From: SB11 sp965222995
Lineage (GTDB): Bacteria > Bacteroidota > Bacteroidia > UBA8524
Assembly: GCA_965222995.1 (NCBI GenBank)
Contig: OZ244977.1
Coordinates: forward strand, 62,001-126,000
DNA length: 64,000 nt
Direction: 5' to 3'
In this document: one piece after another, positions 33,332-42,782 of the stretch
Numbering within the stretch: the first letter of the stretch is position 1
How the letters are laid out: every line of letters starts with the position of its first letter
Program-made: the position numbers and the translations under genes
The notes under the pieces: model-generated
Databases searched by the model: none
What the model saw: only the letters and a program-made list of their open reading frames with translations
What the model was told of the DNA's origin: nothing

Positions 33332-34951
33332 ATGAAAAAAATACAAGAAGTAGCCGCTAATATTGGAATTACTGAAGAACAGCTTATCCCTTACGGGCAT
33401 TATAAAGCCAAAATAGCCCCACAATGGGACGAAGAGATTAAGCAAGGGAAGCTAGTCTTAGTTACTGCTATTAGCCCTAATAAGGCAGGAGTAGGAAAAA
33501 CCACTACCTCTGTGGCTTTAAGCATGGGCTTGAATCGTATTGGCAAAAAATCGGTATTGGCATTGCGAGAACCTTCACTAGGTCCTTGTTTTGGAATGAA
33601 AGGTGGTGCAACAGGAGGCGGTAACGTTACAGTACAACCTTCTGATGATATTAACCTGCACTTTAATGGTGATTTTCATGCAATAACCAGTGCTAACAAT
33701 ACTTTATCAGCTTTAGTAGATAACCATAATTATTTCGCTCGTGGTGCTGCTAATGCACTACGCCAAATACTATGGAAGCGAGTACTAGATGTAAACGACC
33801 GTAACCTGCGCAATATAGTTACTGGGCTAAACGGCAACGGCTCGCCCTATGAAACCGGATTTGATATTACTCCTGCCAGTGAGATAATGGCAATATTTTG
33901 CCTTGCTAAAGATTTAGAAGACTTACGCCGCAGAATAGATAATATACTGATAGGCTACACTAACGATAAGCAGCCGTTTTATGTAAAAGACTTAGAAATT
34001 GGTGGGGCAATTACCGCCCTACTAAAAGATGCCTTACAACCTAACTTAGTGCAGGATGTTGATGGTGGAGCAGCCTTTATACACGGGGGGGCCTTTGCTA
34101 ATATAGCCCACGGTTGTAATAGTATTATCGCCACCAAAACAGCCTTACAATACGGTGATTATGCCATTACGGAAGCCGGTTTTGGTAGTGATTTAGGTGC
34201 AGAGAAATTCTTGAATATCAAGTGTAGAATAGCAGAGCTTAACCCTTCATTAAGTGTATTGGTAGCTACCACCCTATCGCTAAAACTGCATGGTGGGGCA
34301 AATGAGAAAGAGTTGAAGGAACCCAATGCTGCTGCTTTGCAAAAAGGGATGCACAACTTAGAAAGGCATTTAGATATTTTAAAATCTTTCGGGCAAAATG
34401 TGGTAGTGGCTATTAATCGCCACCCTACTGATACTGATGATGAAATAACCTTAATAAAAGAATGGTGCTTAGTTAGAGGAATTAAGTGTGCTACCCACTC
34501 AGGTTTTGCTGATGGTAGTTCAGGTTGCGAAGAGTTAGCCCAGCTAGTAGCTGATGAAATTGAGAGTAACCCTTCCTCGCCACTACAACATACTTACGAT
34601 TTAGAAGACAGTATTGAAGAGAAACTGAACAAGCTGGTACAAACCATTTATAAAGGTAAAAATGTAGTGTTGGCTAAAAAGGCAAAAACTGCCTTGAAGA
34701 AAATAAACGAAATGGGACTAAACAACTTACCCGTTTGTATAGCCAAAACTCAATACACCTTTAGTGGAGATACCACCGACCCTAGTGATATAAAAGACTT
34801 TGAACTCCCAGTAGAAGACTTGGTAATAAATACAGGTGCAGGTTTTATAGTAGCCGTTTGTGGAACCATAATGCGTATGCCCGGTTTACCCAAACAACCC
34901 CAAGCCCTAAAAATTGATGTAGTGGATGGTGAAATTACAGGAGTGGTTTAG
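33332..34951 (+). CDS. fhs: Formate--tetrahydrofolate ligase
   Basis: 539 residues from the ATG at 33332; an in-frame TTG lies two codons upstream. It catalyses ATP-dependent formation of 10-formyl-THF from formate for one-carbon metabolism. Motifs are 'TAISPNKAGVGKTTTSVALS' (P-loop, about residues 44-63), 'ALREPSLGPCFGMKGGATGG' and 'DINLHFNGDFHAITSANN'. The length is slightly below the usual ~556. The stop overlaps by 4 bp the stop of the convergent gene at 34948. Confidence 0.96.
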   Translation: MKKIQEVAANIGITEEQLIPYGHYKAKIAPQWDEEIKQGKLVLVTAISPNKAGVGKTTTSVALSMGLNRIGKKSVLALREPSLGPCFGMKGGATGGGNVTVQPSDDINLHFNGDFHAITSANNTLSALVDNHNYFARGAANALRQILWKRVLDVNDRNLRNIVTGLNGNGSPYETGFDITPASEIMAIFCLAKDLEDLRRRIDNILIGYTNDKQPFYVKDLEIGGAITALLKDALQPNLVQDVDGGAAFIHGGAFANIAHGCNSIIATKTALQYGDYAITEAGFGSDLGAEKFLNIKCRIAELNPSLSVLVATTLSLKLHGGANEKELKEPNAAALQKGMHNLERHLDILKSFGQNVVVAINRHPTDTDDEITLIKEWCLVRGIKCATHSGFADGSSGCEELAQLVADEIESNPSSPLQHTYDLEDSIEEKLNKLVQTIYKGKNVVLAKKAKTALKKINEMGLNNLPVCIAKTQYTFSGDTTDPSDIKDFELPVEDLVINTGAGFIVAVCGTIMRMPGLPKQPQALKIDVVDGEITGVV

Positions 34952-35643
34952 AAAATAAAGTCTTGCAAAGCACTTTGCAGCCAATCATTTGAAAAAATAC
35001 AGCCTGAGCAAACATTTATTTGAGACAAATCTTTTTTTAAGGCTTGTGTTAGGGACAACTGTTTTTCAGAAAGTTCTAATCCTTTTTTCTTAAGAAGATA
35101 CAACCCTTCAACTGCATAAGCCTGTAGTTCGGGGTATGATGATACCAACCACTCATTAAGTTTTACATGGTCTCTTGCCTGGACAATTTGATTGAGTTTA
35201 GTTCTGTAAGGTGTTTCTACACCCGTAAATCCACACCTATTTCCATATACATATCTTCTTGCTTCGTCTTTTATTCTAATAATACCATTTGTAAATGAAA
35301 AATTGTCATAGATTGTATTTACAGAAATTATAGTTGAATCTTTGTTTTTCTTACTAAGGTTATAGTATAAGATATCATCGTATTTCCTTATTAAAATTAA
35401 ACGATAAACTATTGATGAGTCATTATAGCTTTCAAAGTGTATCGTACTAATTACCGTATCATTTTTAAAAAAGTTTCGATAGTCTTTTGATTTAAAATAT
35501 GACTTTTTTGGGCTTTCAATACAAATAATCACATCACTGTATTTACTTTCACTAAGAGTTTCCAGTAAAATGCTATCACTTTTGGGTTGACAAAATGTTA
35601 CAAATGAAAAGATAAAGGACAAACAAAGAATAATATATCGCAT
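34948..35643 (-). CDS. Secreted protein of unknown function
   Basis: 231 residues, not recognised. The N-terminal 18 residues are a signal peptide (MRYIILCLSFIFSFVTFC). The middle is beta-rich with many Tyr, Ser and Asp. Residues ~165-190 ('SYPELQAYAVEGLYLLKKKG') resemble one HEAT-like repeat. A CSGC motif lies near the C-terminus. It is monocistronic, with its stop overlapping the fhs stop on the other strand. No T9SS domain is present, so periplasmic or outer-membrane location is likely. Confidence 0.7.
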   Translation of the reverse strand: MRYIILCLSFIFSFVTFCQPKSDSILLETLSESKYSDVIICIESPKKSYFKSKDYRNFFKNDTVISTIHFESYNDSSIVYRLILIRKYDDILYYNLSKKNKDSTIISVNTIYDNFSFTNGIIRIKDEARRYVYGNRCGFTGVETPYRTKLNQIVQARDHVKLNEWLVSSYPELQAYAVEGLYLLKKKGLELSEKQLSLTQALKKDLSQINVCSGCIFSNDWLQSALQDFIF

Positions 35644-35728
35644 ATTAGTTAAACGATGAACATGCTATGTAGGTTGTTATTACTAAACCAAACACACTTT
35701 ATACATCTGCTTGGTGGAGATAAATCGT

Positions 35729-37069
35729 TTAAATCAACCCTCTGGCTTTTAATTCCAAATACTTATTAATAGTATTTACAGAAAGGTCTTTAGGAGGAGT
35801 TAAAATACTTTGTATGCCATACTTTAATAGCTCAGCTGCTATTTGTTTTTTCTCATACAGCATTTTTTCGGCAATAGTTTTTATATATACCTGCTCTAAA
35901 TCTTCTGGATTACTTTCAGTTAAGGCATACAACTCTGTATTCTCAAAAAATATAACTACCAAAAGATGGTTTTTTGCCAACCTCCTAAAAAAAGGTAGTC
36001 GCCTTTTTAGCGAGGTTAAAGATTCAAAATTGGTATAGAATAATAATAAGCTACGCTGTTTTATCTGATGCCGTATTGAAGCAAATAATAATTCAAAATT
36101 ACTTTCTAAATAGCGAGTTTTTTGTGAGTATAGTAACTCTAATATTTTGCCCATTTGGTCAGGCTTGCGGCTGGCTTGTAGTATGTTGGTTTTTTCTTCA
36201 GTAAATGTGATAATACCAGCTTTATCGTATTTTTTAATAGCAATATTGCTTATAACTAAGCTGGCATTAATGGCATAGTCCATTAAGCTTAATCTGTCAA
36301 AAGGCATTTTCATTACCCTGCCTTTATCAATAATACTGTATACCTGCTGCGATTTTTCATCCTGAAACTGGTTTACCATCAGTTCATTTCGCCTTGCTGT
36401 AGCTTTCCAGTTTATAGTTCTAAAGTCGTCCCCTTGTACATAGTCTCTTATTTGCTCAAACTCAAAATTATGTCCTATACGACGCATTTTTTTAATTCCG
36501 GCCATTAGCAATTTATTACTTATTGCTAATAACTCATACTTATGCATTTGAATGTATGACGGGTATACGGGAACAGCTATTTTTGCATCAATAGTATAGC
36601 GGCGGGTAGTCAAACCTAAGAAGCTGTGTACAAAAATATTTATAGTATTAAATTCATAAGAACCTCTTTTTACCGGGCGTAAATCGTATGTAAAAGCACG
36701 TCTGTCGTTTGCTTTTATTCTTAAGAATGTAGTGTTTTCTCTGTACTGAAACTGTATCGGTACTTCGTCAATTATTTCAGCGGTAACAGCAAAGGGGTAT
36801 TTGTTCTCTACCTCAATTTGAATGGGGTTAAGGTCTCCATTACTAAATTTATCTGCATGGGTACGTTTAGCCAATATGGCTTTGCGCTTTCCCTGTAATA
36901 AAATAATATCTGTAAATAGAATAACTAAAAATAAGTAAAATATGGCTTTGGCAACTGCAAATAATATGGGGTAAAAGAACCCCAATGCTAACAGCACTAC
37001 CACACCCGCGCCCACATAGAAAAAACGTGAGGGTAAGTATATAGATTTTATTAATCTGATAATTGCCAA
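35729..37069 (-). CDS. DUF58 domain-containing protein (VWA-like)
   Basis: A 446-residue protein. One or two N-terminal membrane segments (about 15-55) are followed by a beta domain. The DUF58 core 'YVQGDDFRTINWKATARR' near residue 215 then leads into a von Willebrand A-like fold ('VYSIIDKGRVM' replacing the usual DxSxS with a partial match). DUF58 proteins are nearly always partners of MoxR ATPases, and here the MoxR gene lies 36 nt upstream in the same operon. The function of such pairs is thought to be assembly or maturation of membrane or secreted factors; it is not defined here. Confidence 0.9.
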   Translation of the reverse strand: MAIIRLIKSIYLPSRFFYVGAGVVVLLALGFFYPILFAVAKAIFYLFLVILFTDIILLQGKRKAILAKRTHADKFSNGDLNPIQIEVENKYPFAVTAEIIDEVPIQFQYRENTTFLRIKANDRRAFTYDLRPVKRGSYEFNTINIFVHSFLGLTTRRYTIDAKIAVPVYPSYIQMHKYELLAISNKLLMAGIKKMRRIGHNFEFEQIRDYVQGDDFRTINWKATARRNELMVNQFQDEKSQQVYSIIDKGRVMKMPFDRLSLMDYAINASLVISNIAIKKYDKAGIITFTEEKTNILQASRKPDQMGKILELLYSQKTRYLESNFELLFASIRHQIKQRSLLLFYTNFESLTSLKRRLPFFRRLAKNHLLVVIFFENTELYALTESNPEDLEQVYIKTIAEKMLYEKKQIAAELLKYGIQSILTPPKDLSVNTINKYLELKARGLI

Positions 37070-37105
37070 TGAAATATTTTTAAAAATTAGTTATTAAATA
37101 AAAAA

Positions 37106-38077
37106 CTATCTGGGTACTTCAACTTTTTCAATTAATTGACGAACTACATCATTTGCGTTTGCTCCTTCCATTTCTTTTTCAGGAGTAAGAATAACACGGT
37201 GCCGCAGTACCGGGTATGCAGCTTCTTGAATATCATCAGGTGTAACAAAATCACGACCCCTAATAGCTGCAAAGGCTTTTGCTGCATTCATAATATTTAA
37301 TGAAGCACGAGGCGAAGCACCTAAATATAATCCTGCAAAATTTCTTGACTGTTGTACTAAAGCTGCTATATAAGTAAGCAGTTTTTCCTCAATAATTATT
37401 TTACGGACCGTTTCCTGATGGGTTAATAATTCTTTCCTGCTAATTACGGGTTTTATTAAGTCAGTAGGGTTGGTAGCCGTTTGTACATTAAAGCCTGTAA
37501 GTATTTTAATTTCGTCTTCCAAAGAGGGGTACTCTATTTCAATTTTAAAAATAAAACGGTCTAGCTGTGCCTCAGGTAATCTGTAAGTACCTTCCTGCTC
37601 AATGGGGTTTTGGGTGGCAAATACTATAAATGGAGGTTCTAGTATAGTTGTATCACCATCGGCGGTTATTTGCCGTTCTTCCATTACCTCAAACAATGCC
37701 GCCTGTGTTTTTGCAGGAGCACGGTTTATTTCATCAATTAAAACAATATTGCTAAAAACAGGGCCTTTTCTAAATTCAAATTCTGTAGTTTTTTGGTTAA
37801 ATACTGATGTGCCTATAATATCGCTAGGCATTAAGTCGGGGGTAAACTGTATACGAGAAAAATCTACTGAAAAGGTTTTTGCTAATAATTTACTGGCAAG
37901 GGTTTTAGCAATACCGGGAACACCTTCAAGCAACACATGACCGTTTGCCATAATAGCAACAATCATTTGCTCTATCATGCGGTGCTGCCCAACTATTACT
38001 TTACCCATTTCTTGCTTAATATTTTCTATAGCCTGGTGTAGTTGTGTGGTATCTACTCTATTTTCAAATTCTTCCAT
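37106..38077 (-). CDS. MoxR-family AAA+ ATPase
   Basis: A 323-residue protein with Walker A 'LEGVPGIAKTLASKLLAKT' (residues ~54-72) and Walker B 'IVLIDEINRAPAKTQAALFE'. Sensor 1 is in 'FVIFATQNPIEQEGTYRLPEAQ' read in parts, and the C-terminal lid contains 'GASPRASLNIMNAAKAFA'. This is a complete MoxR ATPase. MoxR proteins act as chaperone-like ATPases with DUF58/VWA partners. It starts 7 nt after the DUF4350 gene stop. Confidence 0.95.
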   Translation of the reverse strand: MEEFENRVDTTQLHQAIENIKQEMGKVIVGQHRMIEQMIVAIMANGHVLLEGVPGIAKTLASKLLAKTFSVDFSRIQFTPDLMPSDIIGTSVFNQKTTEFEFRKGPVFSNIVLIDEINRAPAKTQAALFEVMEERQITADGDTTILEPPFIVFATQNPIEQEGTYRLPEAQLDRFIFKIEIEYPSLEDEIKILTGFNVQTATNPTDLIKPVISRKELLTHQETVRKIIIEEKLLTYIAALVQQSRNFAGLYLGASPRASLNIMNAAKAFAAIRGRDFVTPDDIQEAAYPVLRHRVILTPEKEMEGANANDVVRQLIEKVEVPR

Positions 38078-38084
38078 TATAGTA

Positions 38085-39290
38085 TTATTTAGCTGTGTTA
38101 TAAAATCTGTCTATTATTTTATTTAATTCTAATAACTCATTCGGTTTTATTCCTTTATTATTCTTAACCGAATTAATTCTTTTTATTATGTCTTGAATAT
38201 AATTTTCACTAACGCCGCTTTTTTCAGCCAAGTGAAGAATATAATCAGGGTTTTTACCGTCGAATCTTAAATTGTATTTACTGAAAATATATTGATTAAA
38301 ATACTGTATTTTTTTAAGTGCTATATCATGGTGGTTACCCCTATTAAAGTATAGCCGCCCGATAGTTTCTGTAAACTCTAATGATGTATTGGCTAGTGGT
38401 GTAACAACGGGTATTATTCTTTGCCTGCGTTTAGCTCTGAAAATAAAGAATAGTACAGCACCTGCCAGTAAGCAATATAACGACCATTTTAATGCAGGCT
38501 GAGACAGCAGAAAGGCTAACGGAGTATGGGTTTGTTCAGTTTCAACGCTAGATTTTTTATAAAACTCATCCCAAATGGTGGCTTGTTGAGGCAAGTATGA
38601 AAGTGCAGAAAATGTGTACTGATAGTTATTTTTATTTAATATATGAATATTACTAAATACCGTGGGATTGGCGTGGAGGTATATTTTTCCTTCTCCAACA
38701 GCATACTCAATAAAATCAGGATAAAAACCGTTTATAACCCCTAGAGTATTAATTTTATAAGATTCTTTATCAAAATCGAAATAGCGAATCTCATTTACAA
38801 AGTTGCTCACGTAATTGGCTTTTTTATTAAAAACATTGTCTAATAAACGCCCCCTTACAACAGTATCATTACTTAATACTCCTGAAATACCTCTTATTTC
38901 TATCTCTAAATCTTCTTCTATATCACTGCCCAGGTAACTTGTGGCAATAAAAACAGAATTACCCTTTTTTGTATAATCTTTTATTTTATCCCACTCGTAT
39001 AAATCAATAAAACCATCAGATTGTATAATGATTAAATTAGACGGATTATCTTTTACAATTTCATCAACATTGTCTATATATTCATAGGGACTTTTATCAA
39101 TCGTCTCTAATGGGAAACCATCATTTAATTTTTTTAGTTGGTCGTATATAACATAGCCTCCGAAAGGTATTTTATCATTCTGCGAGTATGTTTTTCGCCA
39201 GTTTATGGGCTTAGGTTTCGATAATTCGTTTGCCAGTAACACTGCAAATATTATCGCTACTACTATTATATATTTATTTAGCGATTTCAA
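38085..39290 (-). CDS. DUF4350 domain-containing membrane protein
   Basis: A 401-residue protein. A signal anchor (about 5-22) is followed by a periplasmic GATase-like DUF4350 domain (IPFGGYVIYDQLKKL, then 'SNLIIIQSDGFIDLYEWDKI'). A second membrane helix lies near 263-285 ('LKWSLYCLLAGAVLFFIF'), with a ~110-residue cytoplasmic tail. The start overlaps the DUF4129 gene stop by 4 bp, and the gene precedes moxR. Function is unknown; the conserved gene set implies a shared complex. Confidence 0.85.
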   Translation of the reverse strand: MKSLNKYIIVVAIIFAVLLANELSKPKPINWRKTYSQNDKIPFGGYVIYDQLKKLNDGFPLETIDKSPYEYIDNVDEIVKDNPSNLIIIQSDGFIDLYEWDKIKDYTKKGNSVFIATSYLGSDIEEDLEIEIRGISGVLSNDTVVRGRLLDNVFNKKANYVSNFVNEIRYFDFDKESYKINTLGVINGFYPDFIEYAVGEGKIYLHANPTVFSNIHILNKNNYQYTFSALSYLPQQATIWDEFYKKSSVETEQTHTPLAFLLSQPALKWSLYCLLAGAVLFFIFRAKRRQRIIPVVTPLANTSLEFTETIGRLYFNRGNHHDIALKKIQYFNQYIFSKYNLRFDGKNPDYILHLAEKSGVSENYIQDIIKRINSVKNNKGIKPNELLELNKIIDRFYNTAK

Positions 39291-40021
39291 TGTGCAGACA
39301 CTATTTTAAGTTTGTTTAACAATAGGTTATATTGTTCTTGTGTTTTAACAAAAACATTTTCTGTGGCTTCAAATTCACCGTAAAAAATATAGTCGAAGTA
39401 AAAGGTGAGTTTTTTGAAGGGTTGTCTTAAATCCTCTTGGGGGAGCTCATATAAATATTCGCTATTGGTTTTTTCAATTCTAAACTCAATATACCCTGTG
39501 TCTACCAAATGTTTTAGGGTAAGGGTATAATACAATCTAACAGCCTCAGCATAATTTTTTTGAGTTATTGCATTTTGAAGTTTTGTTTCCAGGGTAACAG
39601 TATCTTCTGTTAGGTCGACAAATTCAGTTTTTAATGTTTTACTGTTTTTTGCATTTCTTTTCCCCCAAAAAGTGGCAATTTCATTTCTAAAAACAAAATA
39701 AATAATAGCACCCAAAGTAAGTGCCATTAAAACCCACATTACAGCTTCCCAATAATCAAAACCTTTTACTTCGGGTAAGTCAAATAAATCACTAAAAAAA
39801 TCTTTCAGCCATTGTTTTGTATCATCCCACCAACTTTTGTCTTGGTGGTAAACCCTTTCATAATTAAACTCACTATTTTCCTTATAATTCTCTATAACCT
39901 CTTTGGGTGGTATGCGAGGGGTTATATTGCTACTTGAAGCACTATCTGCATTTACAGCATGCGTCTGTATACTGCAAACTATAGAGAGTATAAAAAATAA
40001 TATTTTGGTAAACTGTTTCAA
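39287..40021 (-). CDS. DUF4129 domain-containing membrane protein
   Basis: A 244-residue protein. It has a signal peptide (residues 1-23, ending near 'THAVNA'), a short periplasmic part and one membrane helix (about 92-114, 'AVMWVLMALTLGAIIYFVF'). The cytoplasmic DUF4129 domain is at the C-terminus ('AVRLYYTLTLKHLVDTGYI' then 'ETNSEYLYEL'-like, residues ~160-240). It lies 8 nt after the membrane protein gene at 40030 and overlaps DUF4350 by 4 bp. Function is unknown. Confidence 0.85.
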   Translation of the reverse strand: MKQFTKILFFILSIVCSIQTHAVNADSASSSNITPRIPPKEVIENYKENSEFNYERVYHQDKSWWDDTKQWLKDFFSDLFDLPEVKGFDYWEAVMWVLMALTLGAIIYFVFRNEIATFWGKRNAKNSKTLKTEFVDLTEDTVTLETKLQNAITQKNYAEAVRLYYTLTLKHLVDTGYIEFRIEKTNSEYLYELPQEDLRQPFKKLTFYFDYIFYGEFEATENVFVKTQEQYNLLLNKLKIVSAH

Positions 40022-40029
40022 AAGAAGGA

Positions 40030-41004
40030 TTAATATTCTTCAGCAGGTTTATCACTATCGTCCTCATTCATGTTTTCTATCTTCATGTTTAACCCCACGT
40101 GGTCAAGTTTTTCAAGTAAACTATAATATAAAAAGCCACTAATGCTGTATTGAAAAACATAACCTAAGAACAGAATTAGAGGCCCAACAATAGCAAAAAC
40201 AATTATTATAATTTTTAATAATCCCACATCAGGAGAGGTGCTAAATATTCCCAATCCATTAATTAATACAAAAAAGAGAAGATATATACCGTAAAATATA
40301 AACTGAACCAACATAGCAGAGACCAATGTTACCCCTACAGTTTGCCAAAAATTGCCCCGCAATAAAGCAGAAGCTCTTGAGAGTGAACCGAAAATCCCTG
40401 CATTTTCATATACTATTACAGGTGTTAAAACATTAATATAGGCAAAGACTAATAAGCCTAAAAATATAAACCCTAAAAATACAATTATAAAGCCTATAAT
40501 CGGTACAAGCATAAGTACACCCATTAGTAAGCCGAGAAGAAAGAAAACCAACCAAAGGGGTATGGCGAATATAATCATATATAAAAAACCGTAACCAAAT
40601 AGCTTTAGTGCTGCACGGCTTGTTATTTTCCAAACCTCGTTAGGCGTTATTTTCTCTTCAGCAGCCTTTTCACTATATACTTTTATGTAGCTATATATAG
40701 TTGCTACTGACAATAAAATAGCAATGCCATACAAAATATACACACCAAAGAAACCTAATAAGGTAATAGGGTCATCAAATGGGGTTTGGGTGTTATAAGA
40801 ATTATAGCGTTCTTGGTAGGTAAATAAATCAATAAACTTTGATGACAAAATAGATACCATTACAGTGGCTATTGTATATACAGGCACTACTATAAAAACA
40901 AAACTTCTAAGTATGTGCTTAAAATGAACTTTAAGAAAATTAACACCATCGCTAAAAACCCCGCTAAAATCCCGTTCTTTATGTATCAGAAATTGTTTTT
41001 CCAT
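40030..41004 (-). CDS. Polytopic membrane protein of the MoxR cluster
   Basis: A 324-residue protein with about six hydrophobic segments, including long ones at residues ~110-130, 155-215 and 235-300. The N-terminus is short and basic ('HKERDFSGVFSDGVNFLKVH'), and the C-terminus is acidic ('ENMNEDDSDKPAEEY'). It resembles the membrane domain found in DUF4013 and glycerophosphodiesterase-linked proteins, but the match is only by general character. It overlaps the SpoIIM-like gene by 26 bp, so the operon is tightly packed. Confidence 0.75.
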   Translation of the reverse strand: MEKQFLIHKERDFSGVFSDGVNFLKVHFKHILRSFVFIVVPVYTIATVMVSILSSKFIDLFTYQERYNSYNTQTPFDDPITLLGFFGVYILYGIAILLSVATIYSYIKVYSEKAAEEKITPNEVWKITSRAALKLFGYGFLYMIIFAIPLWLVFFLLGLLMGVLMLVPIIGFIIVFLGFIFLGLLVFAYINVLTPVIVYENAGIFGSLSRASALLRGNFWQTVGVTLVSAMLVQFIFYGIYLLFFVLINGLGIFSTSPDVGLLKIIIIVFAIVGPLILFLGYVFQYSISGFLYYSLLEKLDHVGLNMKIENMNEDDSDKPAEEY

Positions 41005-41950
41005 TGTTTGAGTTTAATTTTTTGGGAAGTAATATATAGTACCAAATAATAAATGGTAGTGTAATACCAATGCTTAAGTAACCAACCCATACGTTTTGGT
41101 AGTGGCGGGTTACAAAGCTTTCTAAAAATCCGGCAATAATAAACATAGGGATTAGCCCTATGGCTATTTTGGCAACCAATCGCCCTGCATTCTTTAATGA
41201 TGCCATACGTGAATATGTGCCCGGAAATAATATACTGTTACCTAAAAAAATACCGGCACCACCGGCAATAACTATGCTTGATAATTCTATGGTACCATGA
41301 ATAAATACGGTATTTAAAGCAGTAGCCAATACCCCTTCTTTATACAAAAAGGTAAAAAATACACCTACCATAACCCCATTAATAATCATCATATTATAAG
41401 TGAGGAAAGACAACATAACTCCTAAAGCAATAGCACGGAGGGCAACAAAAATGTTATTTAGGGTTATCATAAAAAACATTTCTTCTTCACCATACGTACC
41501 GTATATCCCCATAGGGTTTCCATTTTCAATATTGTCCAATGTTTTGTTTACATAACCGTCTCCCAAAATATAGCGAGGGAAATCAACATCGTAAAGGGTT
41601 GAGAGGATACCTATAATAATAGAAAGTAAAAAAACGCCTAAAGCCATAAACATAGGCTTTCGGGCTTGATAAATAGCATCAGGAACTTCATTTAACCAAA
41701 AGCGAACAAAACGCCCTTTTTTCTCCTTTTTGTTTTTATAGATACTTTGGTGAACCGTTACAGCAAGTTGGTTTAAATACTGAGTGGTTTTAGATTTAGG
41801 ATAATAGGTTTGCGAGAAGGCCAAATCATCAGTTACTTCAATAAACAAATCAGCTAATTCATCAGGATGGACATTTCCTTTTTGAGCAATTTTCTGCTCA
41901 AAGGCTTTCCACTTTTTATTGTTTTGTTTTGTAAAAACTGCTTCGCGCAC
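40979..41950 (-). CDS. Stage II sporulation protein M (SpoIIM) family membrane protein
   Basis: A 323-residue protein starting with GTG. The soluble N-terminal ~100 residues (helical, 'HPDELADLFIEVTDDLAFSQTYYP') precede about six membrane helices. 'NNIFVALRAIALGVM' and 'FIHGTIELSSIVIAGGAGI' are the SpoIIM family hallmarks. In non-sporulating Bacteroidota such proteins are encoded with RDD, DUF4129 and MoxR genes, as here. First gene of the minus-strand operon, divergent from the RDD gene. Confidence 0.9.
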   Translation of the reverse strand: MREAVFTKQNNKKWKAFEQKIAQKGNVHPDELADLFIEVTDDLAFSQTYYPKSKTTQYLNQLAVTVHQSIYKNKKEKKGRFVRFWLNEVPDAIYQARKPMFMALGVFLLSIIIGILSTLYDVDFPRYILGDGYVNKTLDNIENGNPMGIYGTYGEEEMFFMITLNNIFVALRAIALGVMLSFLTYNMMIINGVMVGVFFTFLYKEGVLATALNTVFIHGTIELSSIVIAGGAGIFLGNSILFPGTYSRMASLKNAGRLVAKIAIGLIPMFIIAGFLESFVTRHYQNVWVGYLSIGITLPFIIWYYILLPKKLNSNNGKTISDT

Positions 41951-42062
41951 TAAAACACTAATTTCTTATATAACGCAAAATATAGATTTACTGTTAAACT
42001 TTGGTTTAGTTTTTTAGTTTTTAGATGGATGACGTATTTTGTGAGGGTTTTAGATAAGAAAT

Positions 42063-42782
42063 ATGTCAGATTCATTAAGAATAGATACAACGCAAAATGT
42101 AAGGATACGTTTTGAAATAGCCACTTTGGGAGACAGAATTGCCGCTGGGCTGATAGATTTGGCAATAATGGCAGGTTACTTTTTTATTATAGTATACCTT
42201 ATTGGCAATGATATTTTACCTAGGGGGATTAGTTACAGTTTTTTTTACTTTAGTCCTGTGCTCTTTTATCACTTATTGTTTGAGCAATTTAACAATGGTC
42301 GTTCTATTGGTAAAATAGCTTTAAAAACGAAAGTGGTACGCATGGATGGAGCAGAACCCAATTTTGGAAATTATTTTTTGCGTTGGTTATTGGGCTTAAT
42401 AGAAGGAGGGGCAATAGCTGTTATAGTGATTTTATTGAGTGGTAAAGGGCAACGCTTAGGAGATATGGTTGCAGGTACAATAGTAGCAAAACAAAAACAG
42501 AGGGTTACTCTTGAGGATACACTATTTGAAGAAGTTGAAGAGGATTATAAAGTAAAGTTTGATGGAGTTAATAGTTTAAGTGATGCAGATATAGAAACCA
42601 TAAAAGAAGTAATGGCATCATTTGAAAAAAGCTATTCTGCAGCTAGTATAACCTTGATGCATAAAACCAGAGAGGTTATTAAACAAAAACTGGGTTTGCA
42701 AACTGTTGAGGGAAATGATAGAGATTTTTTGAAACAAGTAGTGAGAGACTATAACTACGTTACCGGAAAAGTTAACGATTAA
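42063..42782 (+). CDS. RDD family membrane protein
   Basis: A 239-residue protein. The RDD domain spans about residues 15-150, with R in 'LGDRIAAGLIDLAIMAGY' and the later 'GRSIGKIALKTKVV' and 'KGQRLGDMVAGTIVA'. Three hydrophobic segments are present. A ~90-residue charged cytoplasmic tail follows (VTLEDTLFEEVEEDYKVKFD to the end). It is divergent from the SpoIIM-like gene with 112 bp between them and completes the MoxR-type cluster. The stop overlaps the pdxJ stop by 4 bp. The transported or sensed substrate is unknown. Confidence 0.9.
   Translation: MSDSLRIDTTQNVRIRFEIATLGDRIAAGLIDLAIMAGYFFIIVYLIGNDILPRGISYSFFYFSPVLFYHLLFEQFNNGRSIGKIALKTKVVRMDGAEPNFGNYFLRWLLGLIEGGAIAVIVILLSGKGQRLGDMVAGTIVAKQKQRVTLEDTLFEEVEEDYKVKFDGVNSLSDADIETIKEVMASFEKSYSAASITLMHKTREVIKQKLGLQTVEGNDRDFLKQVVRDYNYVTGKVND

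Noticed and set aside
41950..42165. 71-codon frame on the minus strand across the SpoIIM/RDD gap
   Set aside because: It overlaps the RDD gene start and covers the divergent promoter region; no recognisable domain.
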